A stretch of 64,000 nucleotides of DNA from positions 186,001 to 250,000 of the forward strand of contig CAYSVH010000001.1 of the NCBI GenBank assembly GCA_964434425.1, written 5' to 3'. The DNA comes from CALMEC01 sp964434425. Its GTDB lineage: Bacteria; Actinomycetota; Thermoleophilia; Miltoncostaeales; Miltoncostaeaceae. Shown piece by piece: positions 16,318-24,458 of this stretch. Positions within the stretch are counted from its first letter, which is position 1. Every line of letters begins with the position of its first letter. The position numbers were made by a program, and so were the translations under genes. Below the pieces are notes generated by a model. The model did no database searches. It had not been told where the DNA came from and saw only the letters and a program-made list of their open reading frames with translations.

Positions 16318-17007
16318 TCAGATCTCCTGATCCCGGTGACGCATCACGATCTCGTTGATCCCCACGTATGGCGGCTGCGTGACCGCGTACATCACGGCTC
16401 GCGCCACGTCGTCGGCCGTCAGTGCGACCGTCGGCGGGTTGTCGAAGAACGGCGTCTCCACGTTGCCCGGTGAGATCACGGTGACGCGGATGCCGCGGGG
16501 CAGCAGATCCTTCCGTGCGGACTCCGCGAAGGCGACAACGGCGTGCTTGGTGGCCGAATAGAGCGATCCGGGGATCTCGACGTGCCCCGCGACCGAGCCG
16601 GTGATGAGGACATGTCCGCCCGTCTCCTCGAGCGCCGGGAGCGCGGCGCGCACGAGCAGGGCGGGACCGAGGACGTTCGTGAGGACCATCGAGCGCCAGT
16701 GCTCAGGCGTCTCGTTCAGAAGGCCCCGCACCGCACCGAAGCCGGCGTTGGCGAAGACGACGTCGAGGCGTCCGAAACGGTCGACGGTCGCCCGGACCGT
16801 GGCCTCGACCTCCTCCCACTCCGTCACGTCGCAGGTGAGCGCCATGGCCACGTCGGCGCCGCCCAGTTCGGACTCCAGGTCCTCCAGCGCATCGCGGCGA
16901 CGTGCGGCCAGCGCCACCCGGTAGCCAGCCTCCACGGCGCGGTGTGCCGTCTGTGCGCCGATCCCGCTCGAGGCGCCGGTGATCAACATGACAGGACGGT
17001 CGTCCAT
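16318..17007 (-). CDS. Classical short-chain dehydrogenase/reductase
   Basis: The 229-residue SDR has TGASSGIG (10-17) for NAD(P), NAG in VFANAGFG, catalytic Ser in LITGSVAG, and YSATKHAV with the Tyr/Lys pair; PGNVETPF follows. The Arg-rich AARRRD after beta-2 suggests NADP. Substrate unknown. The start at 17007 has AGAGGTGAACCCG upstream; the open frame beyond it is not coding-like. The C-terminal DDVARAVMYAVTQPPYVGINEIVMRHRDQEI is typical of the YdfG-like subgroup. Confidence 0.9.
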   Translation of the reverse strand: MDDRPVMLITGASSGIGAQTAHRAVEAGYRVALAARRRDALEDLESELGGADVAMALTCDVTEWEEVEATVRATVDRFGRLDVVFANAGFGAVRGLLNETPEHWRSMVLTNVLGPALLVRAALPALEETGGHVLITGSVAGHVEIPGSLYSATKHAVVAFAESARKDLLPRGIRVTVISPGNVETPFFDNPPTVALTADDVARAVMYAVTQPPYVGINEIVMRHRDQEI

Positions 17008-17222
17008 CGGGTTCACCTCTGGTCGGTGGGGGGCGGCTTTGGGACACACTAGTCGCCCGGCCGGGGTTCCACGGATGACGCCACCGGGCCGGGGGGAAGG
17101 TGCTGCGCATGCCGGGTGGTCGGCCCCGGGCGGCGGGGTGGATGCCCACCGCCGGGCCGCACCTCCACCGATGACCCCATCCGGCCCCGTCGACGACGCC
17201 TCCGACATGGGACACTGGTCCC

Positions 17223-17624
17223 ATGGAACGTCGCTTTCGCCTCCGCCGCAACAGGACCAGTCGAATGCTGTGGCCGATGATCCGCGGCGAGCAGTATGCG
17301 GTCGTCACCGGCAACGAGGTCCGGGTGCGGATGGGGATCCTGGGCAACGCGACGATCCCGTGCCGGGAGATCACCCGTCTGAGCGCGATCGACTGGCCCT
17401 GGTGGGGCGGCTTCGGCGTCCGCTTCGGCCGGAAGATGGTCGCCTTCACCACCTCCCACGGGCGCCTTGCGCTCATCCAGCTGCAGCAGCCCATCTCGGT
17501 GCGAACACCGCTTCCGTGGAAGACACCCCGCATCGCCATAAGCGTCGAGGACGTCGACGGGTTCCTCCGTGCCGTCGCCCATGCGAACGGCCTGGGTATC
17601 GACGTGGCGGACACCCTGACCTGA
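17223..17624 (+). CDS. Conserved-looking hypothetical protein
   Basis: The 133-residue protein has an Arg-rich N terminus (MERRFRLRRNRTSRML) and a beta-rich core with WPWWGGFGVRF at about residue 58 that could dip into a membrane or form a PH-like barrel. There is no signal peptide or known motif. It is followed after 11 bases by a strong hairpin. Function unknown. Confidence 0.55.
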   Translation: MERRFRLRRNRTSRMLWPMIRGEQYAVVTGNEVRVRMGILGNATIPCREITRLSAIDWPWWGGFGVRFGRKMVAFTTSHGRLALIQLQQPISVRTPLPWKTPRIAISVEDVDGFLRAVAHANGLGIDVADTLT

Positions 17625-17635
17625 CGCGGTCGCGT

Positions 17636-17662
17636 GGCGACCGTCCGACGCGGACGGTCGCC
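17636..17662 (+). terminator. Perfect 11-bp stem terminator candidate
   Basis: GGCGACCGTCC (17636-17646) pairs with GGACGGTCGCC (17652-17662) around a GACGC loop, just after the stop at 17624. The remaining bases to 17916 are extremely GC-rich and show nothing else I can support. Confidence 0.65.
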
Positions 17663-17916
17663 GGCGAACGGTCAGCGGCCCCGGCGGTCGACGTCGGTGC
17701 CCGGCCGGGCCTCCGCCGGCACGAAGATCGCCCCGCCCACGGCGATGACGCGGCCCCGGCCGGCCGGCCGGGCACGCAAGAGGGCGGCGCACCCGACGCG
17801 CGCCGATCCGGCCGCATGCGTTCCGGCTTCGGCGCCTCCGTGCTCACGTGTGCGCCAGAGCCGGGGGCGGCCCGATCATGCCGCGGCCCGGCGTGAGCGC
17901 CCTCGCCCCGGACCGG

Positions 17917-18270
17917 CTACGCGGTCGGCTGCATGGCGATCAGCTTGTTTCCGTCCGGGTCGTAGAACTCGAGGAGCTTCGAGTGACCGAGATCCTCGAC
18001 CTCGCCCTTCGGCGACTTGTTGGCCGTCAGCGTCGCCTCCAGCGCATCGATGTCCTCGGTCTGGAACACAACCGTCGCACCGCCCTGGTGGGGGCGGGTG
18101 GCGAGCTCGCCCTCGAGGGCCAGCTCCCCGTTCCCGACGGCGAACTCGGCCCAGTCGTTACCGGCACGGTTCTTGAGCGTGAGGCCCAGGACACCCTCGT
18201 AGAACGCCACCGCCGCGTTCATGTTGCAGATGCGGTAGTAGATCGTCTCGATTCCGCTGATAAGCGCCAC
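17917..18270 (-). CDS. VOC/glyoxalase superfamily protein
   Basis: The 117-residue single-domain vicinal-oxygen-chelate protein has the two beta-alpha-beta-beta-beta modules. NMNAAVAFYEGVLGLTL (16-32) is the first module helix, and LLEFYDPDGNKLIAMQ is the terminal strand with a metal-ligand-like Glu. The potential ligand set is incomplete to the eye, so the reaction (lyase, dioxygenase or resistance binding) cannot be assigned. Monocistronic. Confidence 0.8.
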   Translation of the reverse strand: MALISGIETIYYRICNMNAAVAFYEGVLGLTLKNRAGNDWAEFAVGNGELALEGELATRPHQGGATVVFQTEDIDALEATLTANKSPKGEVEDLGHSKLLEFYDPDGNKLIAMQPTA

Positions 18271-18469
18271 GATTCCTCCGTGCGATGTGAGTGATGCGGG
18301 TCATGGAACCGTGCCGGCTTTGGGGGTTCCCAGGTCTGCGTCAGACTACTCCACCGGGCGGGATCTGAGAGCCGTGTTTGCAGGTCTTTGTCAATGGTCT
18401 CCAGACCGTCAGCTTTCTGTGAAACTGAGCGGTGTCGCTCCCGTCCGCACCTACACTGGAGGCCGCAAC

Positions 18470-19096
18470 GTGCCGAAGTCACAACCGCATGTGAAGTACC
18501 GACGTGCCGCGATCATCGGAGCCGCCGTGCTGGCCCTCGTGGTCGCCGGATGCGGCGGCTCGGATGCGAGCACCGTGGACACCACGACGGCGGACGCCGT
18601 CACGACACCGACAGAGGTCGCACCCACCAGTGACACCACGCAGGCCCCCACACCGACAGCCGACGCGCCGGACGCCCGGGGCGTCACGGTCTACTTCATG
18701 AACGAGGCGGCCACCGCCCTCGTCGCGGAGGAACGGTCCGTGAGCGGCACGAGCGCGCTCCGTGCGGCGCTCGTCGGCCTGGTTGACGGCCCCGAGGGGG
18801 CCGACGGCATGCGGGCGCTTCCCGCCGGGACCGCGATCGTGGGAACGGATGTGCGGGGTGGTGCCGCGTACGTGAACCTCAACGCCGCGTTCATCGACGG
18901 GTACCCGACGGGTGGCGCCGCCGCCGAGGTGTCCGTGCTCGCTCCGCTCGTCTACACGGCCACCGAGGCCGCCGGTGTCGAACGGGTTCACATCACGGTC
19001 GACGGCCAGACGGCCGCCCCGGCCGGGTCGCAGTTCGACTGGACGGGCGGCTTCACACGCGCCGACTTCCCCGACCTCACGATCACCGGAGGCTGA
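18470..19096 (+). CDS. GerMN-domain lipoprotein
   Basis: The 208-residue precursor starts at GTG 18470 with GGAGG seven bases upstream. A lipobox VVAGC places the lipidated Cys at residue 28, followed by a Thr/Ala/Pro-rich tether. The remaining domain (about 70-208) fits GerMN: GVTVYFMNEAATALVAEERS at its start and SALRAALVGLVDGPEGADGM with AYVNLNAAFIDGYPTGG later. GerMN proteins occur near cell-wall enzymes; here an amidase gene follows four bases after the stop. Probably outer-face envelope protein. Confidence 0.8.
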   Translation: MPKSQPHVKYRRAAIIGAAVLALVVAGCGGSDASTVDTTTADAVTTPTEVAPTSDTTQAPTPTADAPDARGVTVYFMNEAATALVAEERSVSGTSALRAALVGLVDGPEGADGMRALPAGTAIVGTDVRGGAAYVNLNAAFIDGYPTGGAAAEVSVLAPLVYTATEAAGVERVHITVDGQTAAPAGSQFDWTGGFTRADFPDLTITGG

Positions 19097-19099
19097 CAC

Positions 19100-20113
19100 G
19101 TGGTCCGACGTCTTCTCATCGCGCTCGCCGTTCTGGGGTTCATCCCCGCCGTGGCCCAGGCCTCCGCGCTGGTCGCGATCGACCCCGGCCACGGGGGAGG
19201 GGACCCCGGTGCGATCGGCGTGCTGCCCCCCGGAACGGATACCGGGATGCCGGCCCGCTACGACGCGGATGGGCGGACGCTCCTGCTCGAGAAGGACATC
19301 AACCTGGACGTGGCCTTCCGGCTGAACCACCACCTCATAACTCGGGGGTACGGGACGGTCCTCACGCGCAACACCGACAACGCCGGTGGTGACGTCCCGT
19401 TCACCAGGGAGCGCGATGATCTCCAGGCGCGGGTCAGGATCGCCAACAACGCCAACGCGGACATCTTCGTCTCGATCCACCACAACGCCCTTCCGGTGAC
19501 AAACGCCTCGTCGACGACCGTCACCGGTACCGAGACGTACCGCTACAGCTACTCGAGCCCGCAGTCGAAGGCACTCGCGGAGGTGCTCCACCGGAACCTG
19601 GTGGCCGCGATGGGTCTTCGCGACCGGGGGGTCAAGACCGCGAACTTCCTTGTTCTGAGGGAAACGAGGATGCCCGCCGTCCTGCTTGAGGCCGGCTTCC
19701 TCAGCAACCCGCAGGAGGCGCGTTTCCTGGCCGATCCCAACGTACGCCAGCGGATGGCCGAGTCCATCGGCGTCGGCATCGAGGAGTACGTCGCCGCCGG
19801 GTACAGGAACCCGAATCCCGCGACTCGGGCCGCGGCGCAGCGTGTGCCCACCTACCAGGTGAACGCCGGCTCCTTCCGGCGGATCAAGGACGCCCGCGCC
19901 CGTCTCGCCCTCACCCGCAAGCGCGGCTTCAAGAAGACCATCATCCGCAGCGAATGGAACTCGACGCTCAAGCGCTACATGTTCGTCGTGCGTGCGGGGA
20001 TCTTCGTCGACCTGAACAACGCGAAGTCACTGCGCAGCACCCTCCGGGCACGGAAGGTCCCGGCGACGATCGGCGGGATCCCGAAGGTGAGCCATCCCGT
20101 TCGGGTGCGCTAG
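19100..20113 (+). CDS. N-acetylmuramoyl-L-alanine amidase with C-terminal SPOR-like domain
   Basis: The 337-residue protein starts at GTG and has a signal peptide (about 1-22, PAVAQASA). The Amidase_3 domain follows: AIDPGHGGGDPGAIG with the first zinc His, LLLEKDINLDVA with the zinc Glu, FVSIHHNALPV with the second zinc His, and VLLEAGFLSNPQEA with the catalytic Glu. Residues about 262-330 (YQVNAGSFRRIKDARARLAL onward) form a SPOR-like domain that would bind denuded septal glycan. It cleaves the amide between glycan and stem peptide, probably in cell separation. Likely co-transcribed with the GerMN lipoprotein. Confidence 0.92.
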   Translation: MVRRLLIALAVLGFIPAVAQASALVAIDPGHGGGDPGAIGVLPPGTDTGMPARYDADGRTLLLEKDINLDVAFRLNHHLITRGYGTVLTRNTDNAGGDVPFTRERDDLQARVRIANNANADIFVSIHHNALPVTNASSTTVTGTETYRYSYSSPQSKALAEVLHRNLVAAMGLRDRGVKTANFLVLRETRMPAVLLEAGFLSNPQEARFLADPNVRQRMAESIGVGIEEYVAAGYRNPNPATRAAAQRVPTYQVNAGSFRRIKDARARLALTRKRGFKKTIIRSEWNSTLKRYMFVVRAGIFVDLNNAKSLRSTLRARKVPATIGGIPKVSHPVRVR

Positions 20114-20233
20114 GAGGGCCGGTCTCCGGAGAGGACGGCCGTCCTTCCACGGGCGAGCGGTGAGCCGTCCGCGGTACGGACGGTTCGGCGGTGCCGGGTC
20201 ATCCGCACCGATGGCGTCGCACGAGACGGCCGG

Positions 20234-21751
20234 TCAGGAACCGCGGCCGATCACGACGACCACGTGCGCCCCTCCGGGCGCGTCCGGGATGCTCCCGGCC
20301 TCCGGCAGCGGGCGGACGGCGCCCTCGATGCCGAGGTCCTCGGCGACCCGCTCGGCGAGCGCCTCCGCACCCGGTGCGTGATGGACCGTGGTGGGCCCCG
20401 GGTGCTCCGGTGCGTTCCCCGCGAAGACGGCCACGTACCCGCGGTCCTCGGCCGCCTGGGCCAGCCGTCCGGCCGCTCCCGTCTCGGTGCCGCCGTTCAA
20501 CACGGCCAGCCAGACCGATTCCCGGCCGGCGTCGTCCGGGAGGTCCACCGGGGATCCGTCCCCCGCGGTCGGGCGCACCGTGACGTCGAACCAGGTGTCG
20601 GGAAGATCCAGCCGTGCCCGCATGGTGGCGCCGTCCAGGGTGACGTTCCCGAACGGGTACATGTGGACCCTCGCCGCGAATACCCGGGGAGATGCCCCGC
20701 GCTCGACGATCTCGACGGATCGGATTGGGAGGTCGGTCCGCAGCCGGGCGGTGAGCTCGTCGGGTGTGAACGTCGGCGGGGATCCCCAGCGATGCAGTGG
20801 TGCGATCTCGTCGTAGGGATCGGGTACGCCCCGCAGGTACGGCTGAGGCTCGTCGGTCGGGAACACGCGGTCGCCGTCCTCGGTGTGGCCTCCGGACGAC
20901 GAGGAGTAGTAGGTCGTGATCAACTCGCCTCCGGCGGTGACCACTCGCCCGCGCGTCGCGGTCACCGCGGCATCCGTTCGCGGGTCCTCGTCCGTCACAC
21001 CTCCGTAGACCTGCGAGCGTTGATCGTCCATTACGTCGAACGGACGATTCGGGGTGCGGTTCGCGAGCGCGTAGGTGCGCGCCACGATCGCCTGGGCCCG
21101 GAGCGCCTCGGCGGCATCCTGCGCCCAGTCCGGCGACATCTCTCGTGACACCACGCTGCGCAGGTACTGCTCGACCGGGACGGTGTTCACCACGTCGATG
21201 CCGCTCTCGGTGGGAAGGATGCGGATGTGCCCACGGTATGAGCGGCCGTCGACCCCGATCGGCGCGCCCGCCGTCCGGAACTCGAGTGCGTTCGTCGAGC
21301 GGATCTCCGCACCCCGTTCGGCGGGGCTCGCCACGATGGCGTCCCCGTCGCGCGTGACCCGGAAACCCGGGGTGCGGGTCACCGTCACCGTTCCGTCGTG
21401 CGTGACGCGCCAGGGGCCCTCGTGCCGGAGCGTGACCTCGGCGACGTCCTCCACGACCTTCACGCGGATGTCCGCGGGCGGGTGGTCGGTCACCTCGACG
21501 CCGGAGTAGTAGTGCTTCAGGATGGCATCGGCCGAGAGCCCCTCCTGCGCCGCGCGCCGGGCGCCCCATTGACTGAGACCCACGCCGTGGCCGAACCCGC
21601 GGCCCGAGAAGACGAACACCCGATTCGGATCGGGCGGATCGTCGCTCCAGGCCTCCTCCATCACGACGGCGCCGACGGCGACCACGGCCAGGACGGCCAC
21701 CAGAACGCCGACGCGACCGCGGCGCCGGGGAGTGTCGGACTCACGTGCCAT
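20234..21751 (-). CDS. SpoIID/LytB-domain protein with LytR_C-like tail
   Basis: The 505-residue protein has a TM anchor (about 13-32). The SpoIID motifs are FSGRGFGHGVGLSQWGAR, LPVEQYLRSV-like VPVEQYLRSVVSREM and ALRAQAIVARTYAL. TYYSSSSGGHTED holds the Ser-rich active loop. SpoIID is a lytic transglycosylase of peptidoglycan. Near residues 405-495, WLAVLNGGTETGAAGRLAQA begins a LytR_C-like domain, giving an anchor, lytic domain and C-terminal wall-associated module. The start at 21751 was chosen just before the anchor. Divergent from the exonuclease gene. Confidence 0.85.
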   Translation of the reverse strand: MARESDTPRRRGRVGVLVAVLAVVAVGAVVMEEAWSDDPPDPNRVFVFSGRGFGHGVGLSQWGARRAAQEGLSADAILKHYYSGVEVTDHPPADIRVKVVEDVAEVTLRHEGPWRVTHDGTVTVTRTPGFRVTRDGDAIVASPAERGAEIRSTNALEFRTAGAPIGVDGRSYRGHIRILPTESGIDVVNTVPVEQYLRSVVSREMSPDWAQDAAEALRAQAIVARTYALANRTPNRPFDVMDDQRSQVYGGVTDEDPRTDAAVTATRGRVVTAGGELITTYYSSSSGGHTEDGDRVFPTDEPQPYLRGVPDPYDEIAPLHRWGSPPTFTPDELTARLRTDLPIRSVEIVERGASPRVFAARVHMYPFGNVTLDGATMRARLDLPDTWFDVTVRPTAGDGSPVDLPDDAGRESVWLAVLNGGTETGAAGRLAQAAEDRGYVAVFAGNAPEHPGPTTVHHAPGAEALAERVAEDLGIEGAVRPLPEAGSIPDAPGGAHVVVVIGRGS

Positions 21752-21813
21752 CCGTCGCACCGTAGCGCCCCGTTCGGCGAGCCGTCCGCAGGGCCGGTCT
21801 ACCATCGGCATCC

Positions 21814-22785
21814 GTGTCGTCGGACGCCGCACAGCTCAGACTGTCACTACCGGTCACGCAGCCGGGGCGTCGGAGCGTGCCCACCCTCGCCGACCGGCTG
21901 TGCGACTTCCTCACGCGGTGGGGGCGACCCATGGAGATCTCCGACGTGGTCTCCGAGATCCTCCGCGTCCACGGATGCCCCCCGCCGCTGCAGCGGACGC
22001 TCGTCGCCGACATCGTCGACGCCGACCCGCGTCTCACCTGGTGCGAGCGGGATCGCGTCGGGCTCGCACCGTCGCGCTGGGCATCCGCGCGCATCGATGA
22101 CGTCACCTACGTCGTCGTCGACCTCGAGACCACGGGTGGTGTTCCCGGTCGGTCCAAGATCACCGAGATCGGCGCGGTTCGCCTCAGCGCCGGGGTCGTC
22201 GTCGACCGCTTCGCCTCGTTGGTCGATCCCCGCCAGGACATCCCCCCGCTCATCCAGGCGATCACCGGGATCGAGCCGGCGATGCTGGTGGGCAAGCCCA
22301 CGATCGACGAGGTCATCGAGTCCTTCGCCACGTTCGTCGGGGATGACGTCATGGTCGCCCACAACGCCGCGTTCGACCTCTCGTTCCTCAACTACGAGCT
22401 CCACCGCGTCACCGGCCGGAAGTTCACCCAGCCGTGGCTCGACACTCTGGTGCTGGCCCGTCGGCTGCTGCATCAACGGGTCGAGCGCTTCAACCTGCGC
22501 GCACTCGCCGAGTGGGCGGGGTCTCCGGTGACTCCCGAGCATCGCGCCCTCGCCGACGCCGAGGCGACGGCGAGCGTGCTCGTACGGCTTCTCGACCTGC
22601 TGGCCGATACCGGGGTGACAAGCCTCGAGCGCGCCGTCGAGCTTGCGCGCGGCGGTCCCGTCAGCGGGAGGGCGAGCGACCAGCGCGACCGGCTCCCCGG
22701 CGCGAATCCTCCTTCCGGCACGGCACGCACGGCGGAGGAGATCCCGCCACGAGCCGGGTCCGATGGACGGCCGCCGCAACAGTGA
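21814..22785 (+). CDS. DnaQ-like 3-prime to 5-prime exonuclease (DEDD family)
   Basis: The 323-residue protein has an N-terminal region of about 90 residues, possibly winged-helix (LCDFLTRWGRPMEISDVVSE). An exonuclease domain follows: VVVDLETTG (Exo I), HNAAFDLSFL (Exo II) and HRALADAEATASVL (Exo III with the His of DEDDh). The C-terminal 50 residues are Arg/Pro/Gly-rich and disordered. It resembles stand-alone epsilon-type exonucleases of actinobacteria. GTG start; the -10-like TACCAT just upstream suggests a short or absent leader. Confidence 0.88.
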   Translation: MSSDAAQLRLSLPVTQPGRRSVPTLADRLCDFLTRWGRPMEISDVVSEILRVHGCPPPLQRTLVADIVDADPRLTWCERDRVGLAPSRWASARIDDVTYVVVDLETTGGVPGRSKITEIGAVRLSAGVVVDRFASLVDPRQDIPPLIQAITGIEPAMLVGKPTIDEVIESFATFVGDDVMVAHNAAFDLSFLNYELHRVTGRKFTQPWLDTLVLARRLLHQRVERFNLRALAEWAGSPVTPEHRALADAEATASVLVRLLDLLADTGVTSLERAVELARGGPVSGRASDQRDRLPGANPPSGTARTAEEIPPRAGSDGRPPQQ

Positions 22786-22859
22786 GCGGTTCCCGGAGGC
22801 GTGTCGTCGGCTCCGCGGTGGAGAATGAAGCGGTCAACGATTCGGAGTCGCCCCGCAGG

Positions 22860-23657
22860 ATGCCGCCGCAAGCTTCAACGACCGCTCAGGATGAGCGCGC
22901 CGTCCGTACCCTCGTCTCCTGGTTCGAGGGGGCCGGAGCCGATCTGCCCTGGCGGCGTACACGCGACCGGTACGCCGTCCTCGTGTCCGAGACGATGCTG
23001 CAGGCCACCCCGGTCGGACGGGTCGTTCCCTACTACACCGCCTGGATGGATCGCTGGCCGACGGCGCCTGCCCTCGCGGCGGCCTCGCTCGGGGACGTCC
23101 TGTCGTCCTGGCACGGGCTCGGTTACCCGCGACGCGCGCGCAACCTCCATGCCGCGGCGGCCGTGATCGCCGGGGAAGGGTGGCCGGATGATCTGACGCG
23201 GCTCCCCGGGATCGGTCCCTACACCGCCGCCGCCATCGCCTGTTTCGCCGACGGCGAGGCCGTCCTCCCCGTCGACACGAACGTCCGCCGCGTTCTGGCC
23301 CGCAGGTTCCCCGGCGGATGGCCCGGGACCCCGTCGGGAGCGGGGTGGACGGTCGGTCAGGCGCTCATGGATTTCGGTCGTGAGGTGTGCTCCGCCCGGA
23401 CGCCGATCTGCGATTCGGGCTGCCCGCTTCGGGACGATTGTCCGGCGGCGGACGCCGGGAACGTCGTGGAGGTGACCCCCAGGCGTCGTCCCCAGGGGCG
23501 GTACGACGGGTCGATGCGGCAGCGGCGCGGGCGGCTTCTGGGCGAGATCGCCGTCACGGGACGGGTTCCGCTCGACCGCGATCCGGATGCGGCGGCCAGC
23601 CTGGTTCGGGACGGTCTGGCCCGTGCGGGACGCCGGTATCTCCTGCCCATGCCGTAG
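22860..23657 (+). CDS. mutY: A/G-specific adenine glycosylase (MutY)
   Basis: The protein has about 265 residues. LPWRRTRDRYAVLVSETMLQ, YPRRARNLHAAA, LPGIGPYTAAAIACFADGE (HhH loop) and LPVDTNVRRVLAR (catalytic Asp) are MutY hallmarks. The cluster cysteines read CSARTPICDSGCPLRDDC, giving x6-x3-x5 spacing where x6-x2-x5 is usual. The NUDIX-like 8-oxoG-sensing domain is short. It removes adenine opposite 8-oxoguanine. The start is uncertain: ATG 22860 chosen; GTG 22818 is in frame; neither has a strong ribosome site. Confidence 0.88.
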   Translation: MPPQASTTAQDERAVRTLVSWFEGAGADLPWRRTRDRYAVLVSETMLQATPVGRVVPYYTAWMDRWPTAPALAAASLGDVLSSWHGLGYPRRARNLHAAAAVIAGEGWPDDLTRLPGIGPYTAAAIACFADGEAVLPVDTNVRRVLARRFPGGWPGTPSGAGWTVGQALMDFGREVCSARTPICDSGCPLRDDCPAADAGNVVEVTPRRRPQGRYDGSMRQRRGRLLGEIAVTGRVPLDRDPDAAASLVRDGLARAGRRYLLPMP

Positions 23658-23786
23658 GCGGTCGGTGCCGCTGCGCCGTGGATACGCGCTCGCGTCCACG
23701 GGGCCGGCGGAGTGCCGGGTGCGGAGAGACAGACCGGTGGCCCGATCGGGGCGCCCGGCCGCGGAGGTGCGCCACCGGTGACATGC

Positions 23787-23822
23787 ATCACGCCGCGTGA
23801 GATCGTGGAATCGATCATCTCG
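23787..23822 (+). repeat. Dispersed repeat family, asymmetric form (copy 1)
   Basis: The copy contains CGCCGCG, then GAGATCGTGGAATCGATC and ATCTCG. Read on the minus strand it starts AGATGATCGATTCCACGA, the same unit found at 27631, 53490, 60673 and 61951. It lies between mutY and a 59-residue gene. Confidence 0.65.
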
Positions 23823-23866
23823 ATCGCCGGGAGCGATAGAATCACCGTTCTCACACGGAGGTCCAG

Positions 23867-24046
23867 ATGGCAAAGTCAAAGCGGGAACGCCGGAGCAGCA
23901 TCCGACACATGCAGGAAACGGATGACACGTTGCGCATCCTCGAGGCGCTGGAGCGCGCCGAGCGAGAGGCACCGTCGTCACATGCTTCGGAGGAGACGGA
24001 CGCCGACGACCTCGATGACGAACATCAAGAGGTGTCCACCCGCTAG
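23867..24046 (+). CDS. 59-residue hypothetical protein
   Basis: A strong ribosome site (GGAGGTCCAG then ATG) precedes this short frame. The product has a basic start (MAKSKRERRSSIRHMQE), an amphipathic helix (DTLRILEALERAEREA) and an acidic tail (ETDADDLDDEHQE). The helix-plus-acidic-tail layout and the ribosome site argue for a real small protein. No family recognised. It lies between two repeat elements and beside the candidate structured RNA. Confidence 0.55.
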   Translation: MAKSKRERRSSIRHMQETDDTLRILEALERAEREAPSSHASEETDADDLDDEHQEVSTR

Positions 24047-24056
24047 TGACCTTAGG

Positions 24057-24196
24057 TCAGAGGTTCGTTTGGTGTTTGCCGAGCGAGCTCCGGCGAGGTA
24101 CGGACGCACGACCGCCCGGAGTATCGGGGATCTCTTGGCGGGTGAGGACACCGCCTCCCGATGAGATGCAGCCGGCGAACGACCACGAACCTCTGA
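24057..24196. ncRNA. Candidate structured RNA, three-helix fold (strand unknown)
   Basis: TCAGAGGTTCGT (24057-24068) pairs perfectly with ACGAACCTCTGA (24185-24196). The helix continues with GGT/ACC and GTTTGCCG/CGGCGAAC, giving about 23 pairs with small bulges. Inside are a CTCCGG/CCGGAG helix (24088-24093, 24116-24121) and an ATCGGG/CCCGAT helix (24123-24128, 24157-24162) extended by GGCGG/CCGCC. No long coding frame fits. It resembles none of the RNAs I can recall (SRP, 6S, tmRNA). An inverted-repeat mobile remnant is an alternative. Confidence 0.4.
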
Positions 24197-24253
24197 GGCG
24201 GGACACGAGATGAGTGATCCACGGAGGCGTCGGTGATGGTGCCGCCGAGGATG

Positions 24254-24286
24254 TTCACCGCGCCGCGAGGTCGTGGAATCACCCAT
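24254..24286 (+). repeat. Dispersed repeat family, degenerate copy 2
   Basis: TTCACCGCGCCGCGAGG then TCGTGGAATCACCCAT shares CGCCGCGAG and TCGTGGAATC with the copies at 23787 and 60673, but ends in ACCCAT as the palindromic form does. The rest of the 412-base gap (24047-24458), apart from the structured element and the terminator, shows nothing I can name. Confidence 0.4.
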
Positions 24287-24422
24287 ACCACGGCTGGGAC
24301 GGGGGCGGGCACCTCCGACTCACCCCGTCGGCGTTCGCACGCGACACGATCCGGCACTCCGATCGACAGGAACATCAGCGGTCCGAGGGGCACCTGGCCG
24401 GTAGAGCGGAGTCGTGAAAGAG

Positions 24423-24452
24423 GATGTGAGGCCGGTCGCCCGGCCTCACATC
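24423..24452 (-). terminator. Perfect 13-bp stem terminator of the B12-controlled operon
   Basis: GATGTGAGGCCGG (24423-24435) and CCGGCCTCACATC (24440-24452) pair around a 4-nt loop, seven bases beyond the stop of the minus-strand operon. Confidence 0.7.
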
Positions 24453-24458
24453 GATCGC

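Noticed and set aside
17663..17916. Possible gene in the GC-rich gap between 17.66 and 17.92 kb
   Set aside because: The frames there are Arg/Pro/Gly-rich shadows on both strands without ribosome sites.
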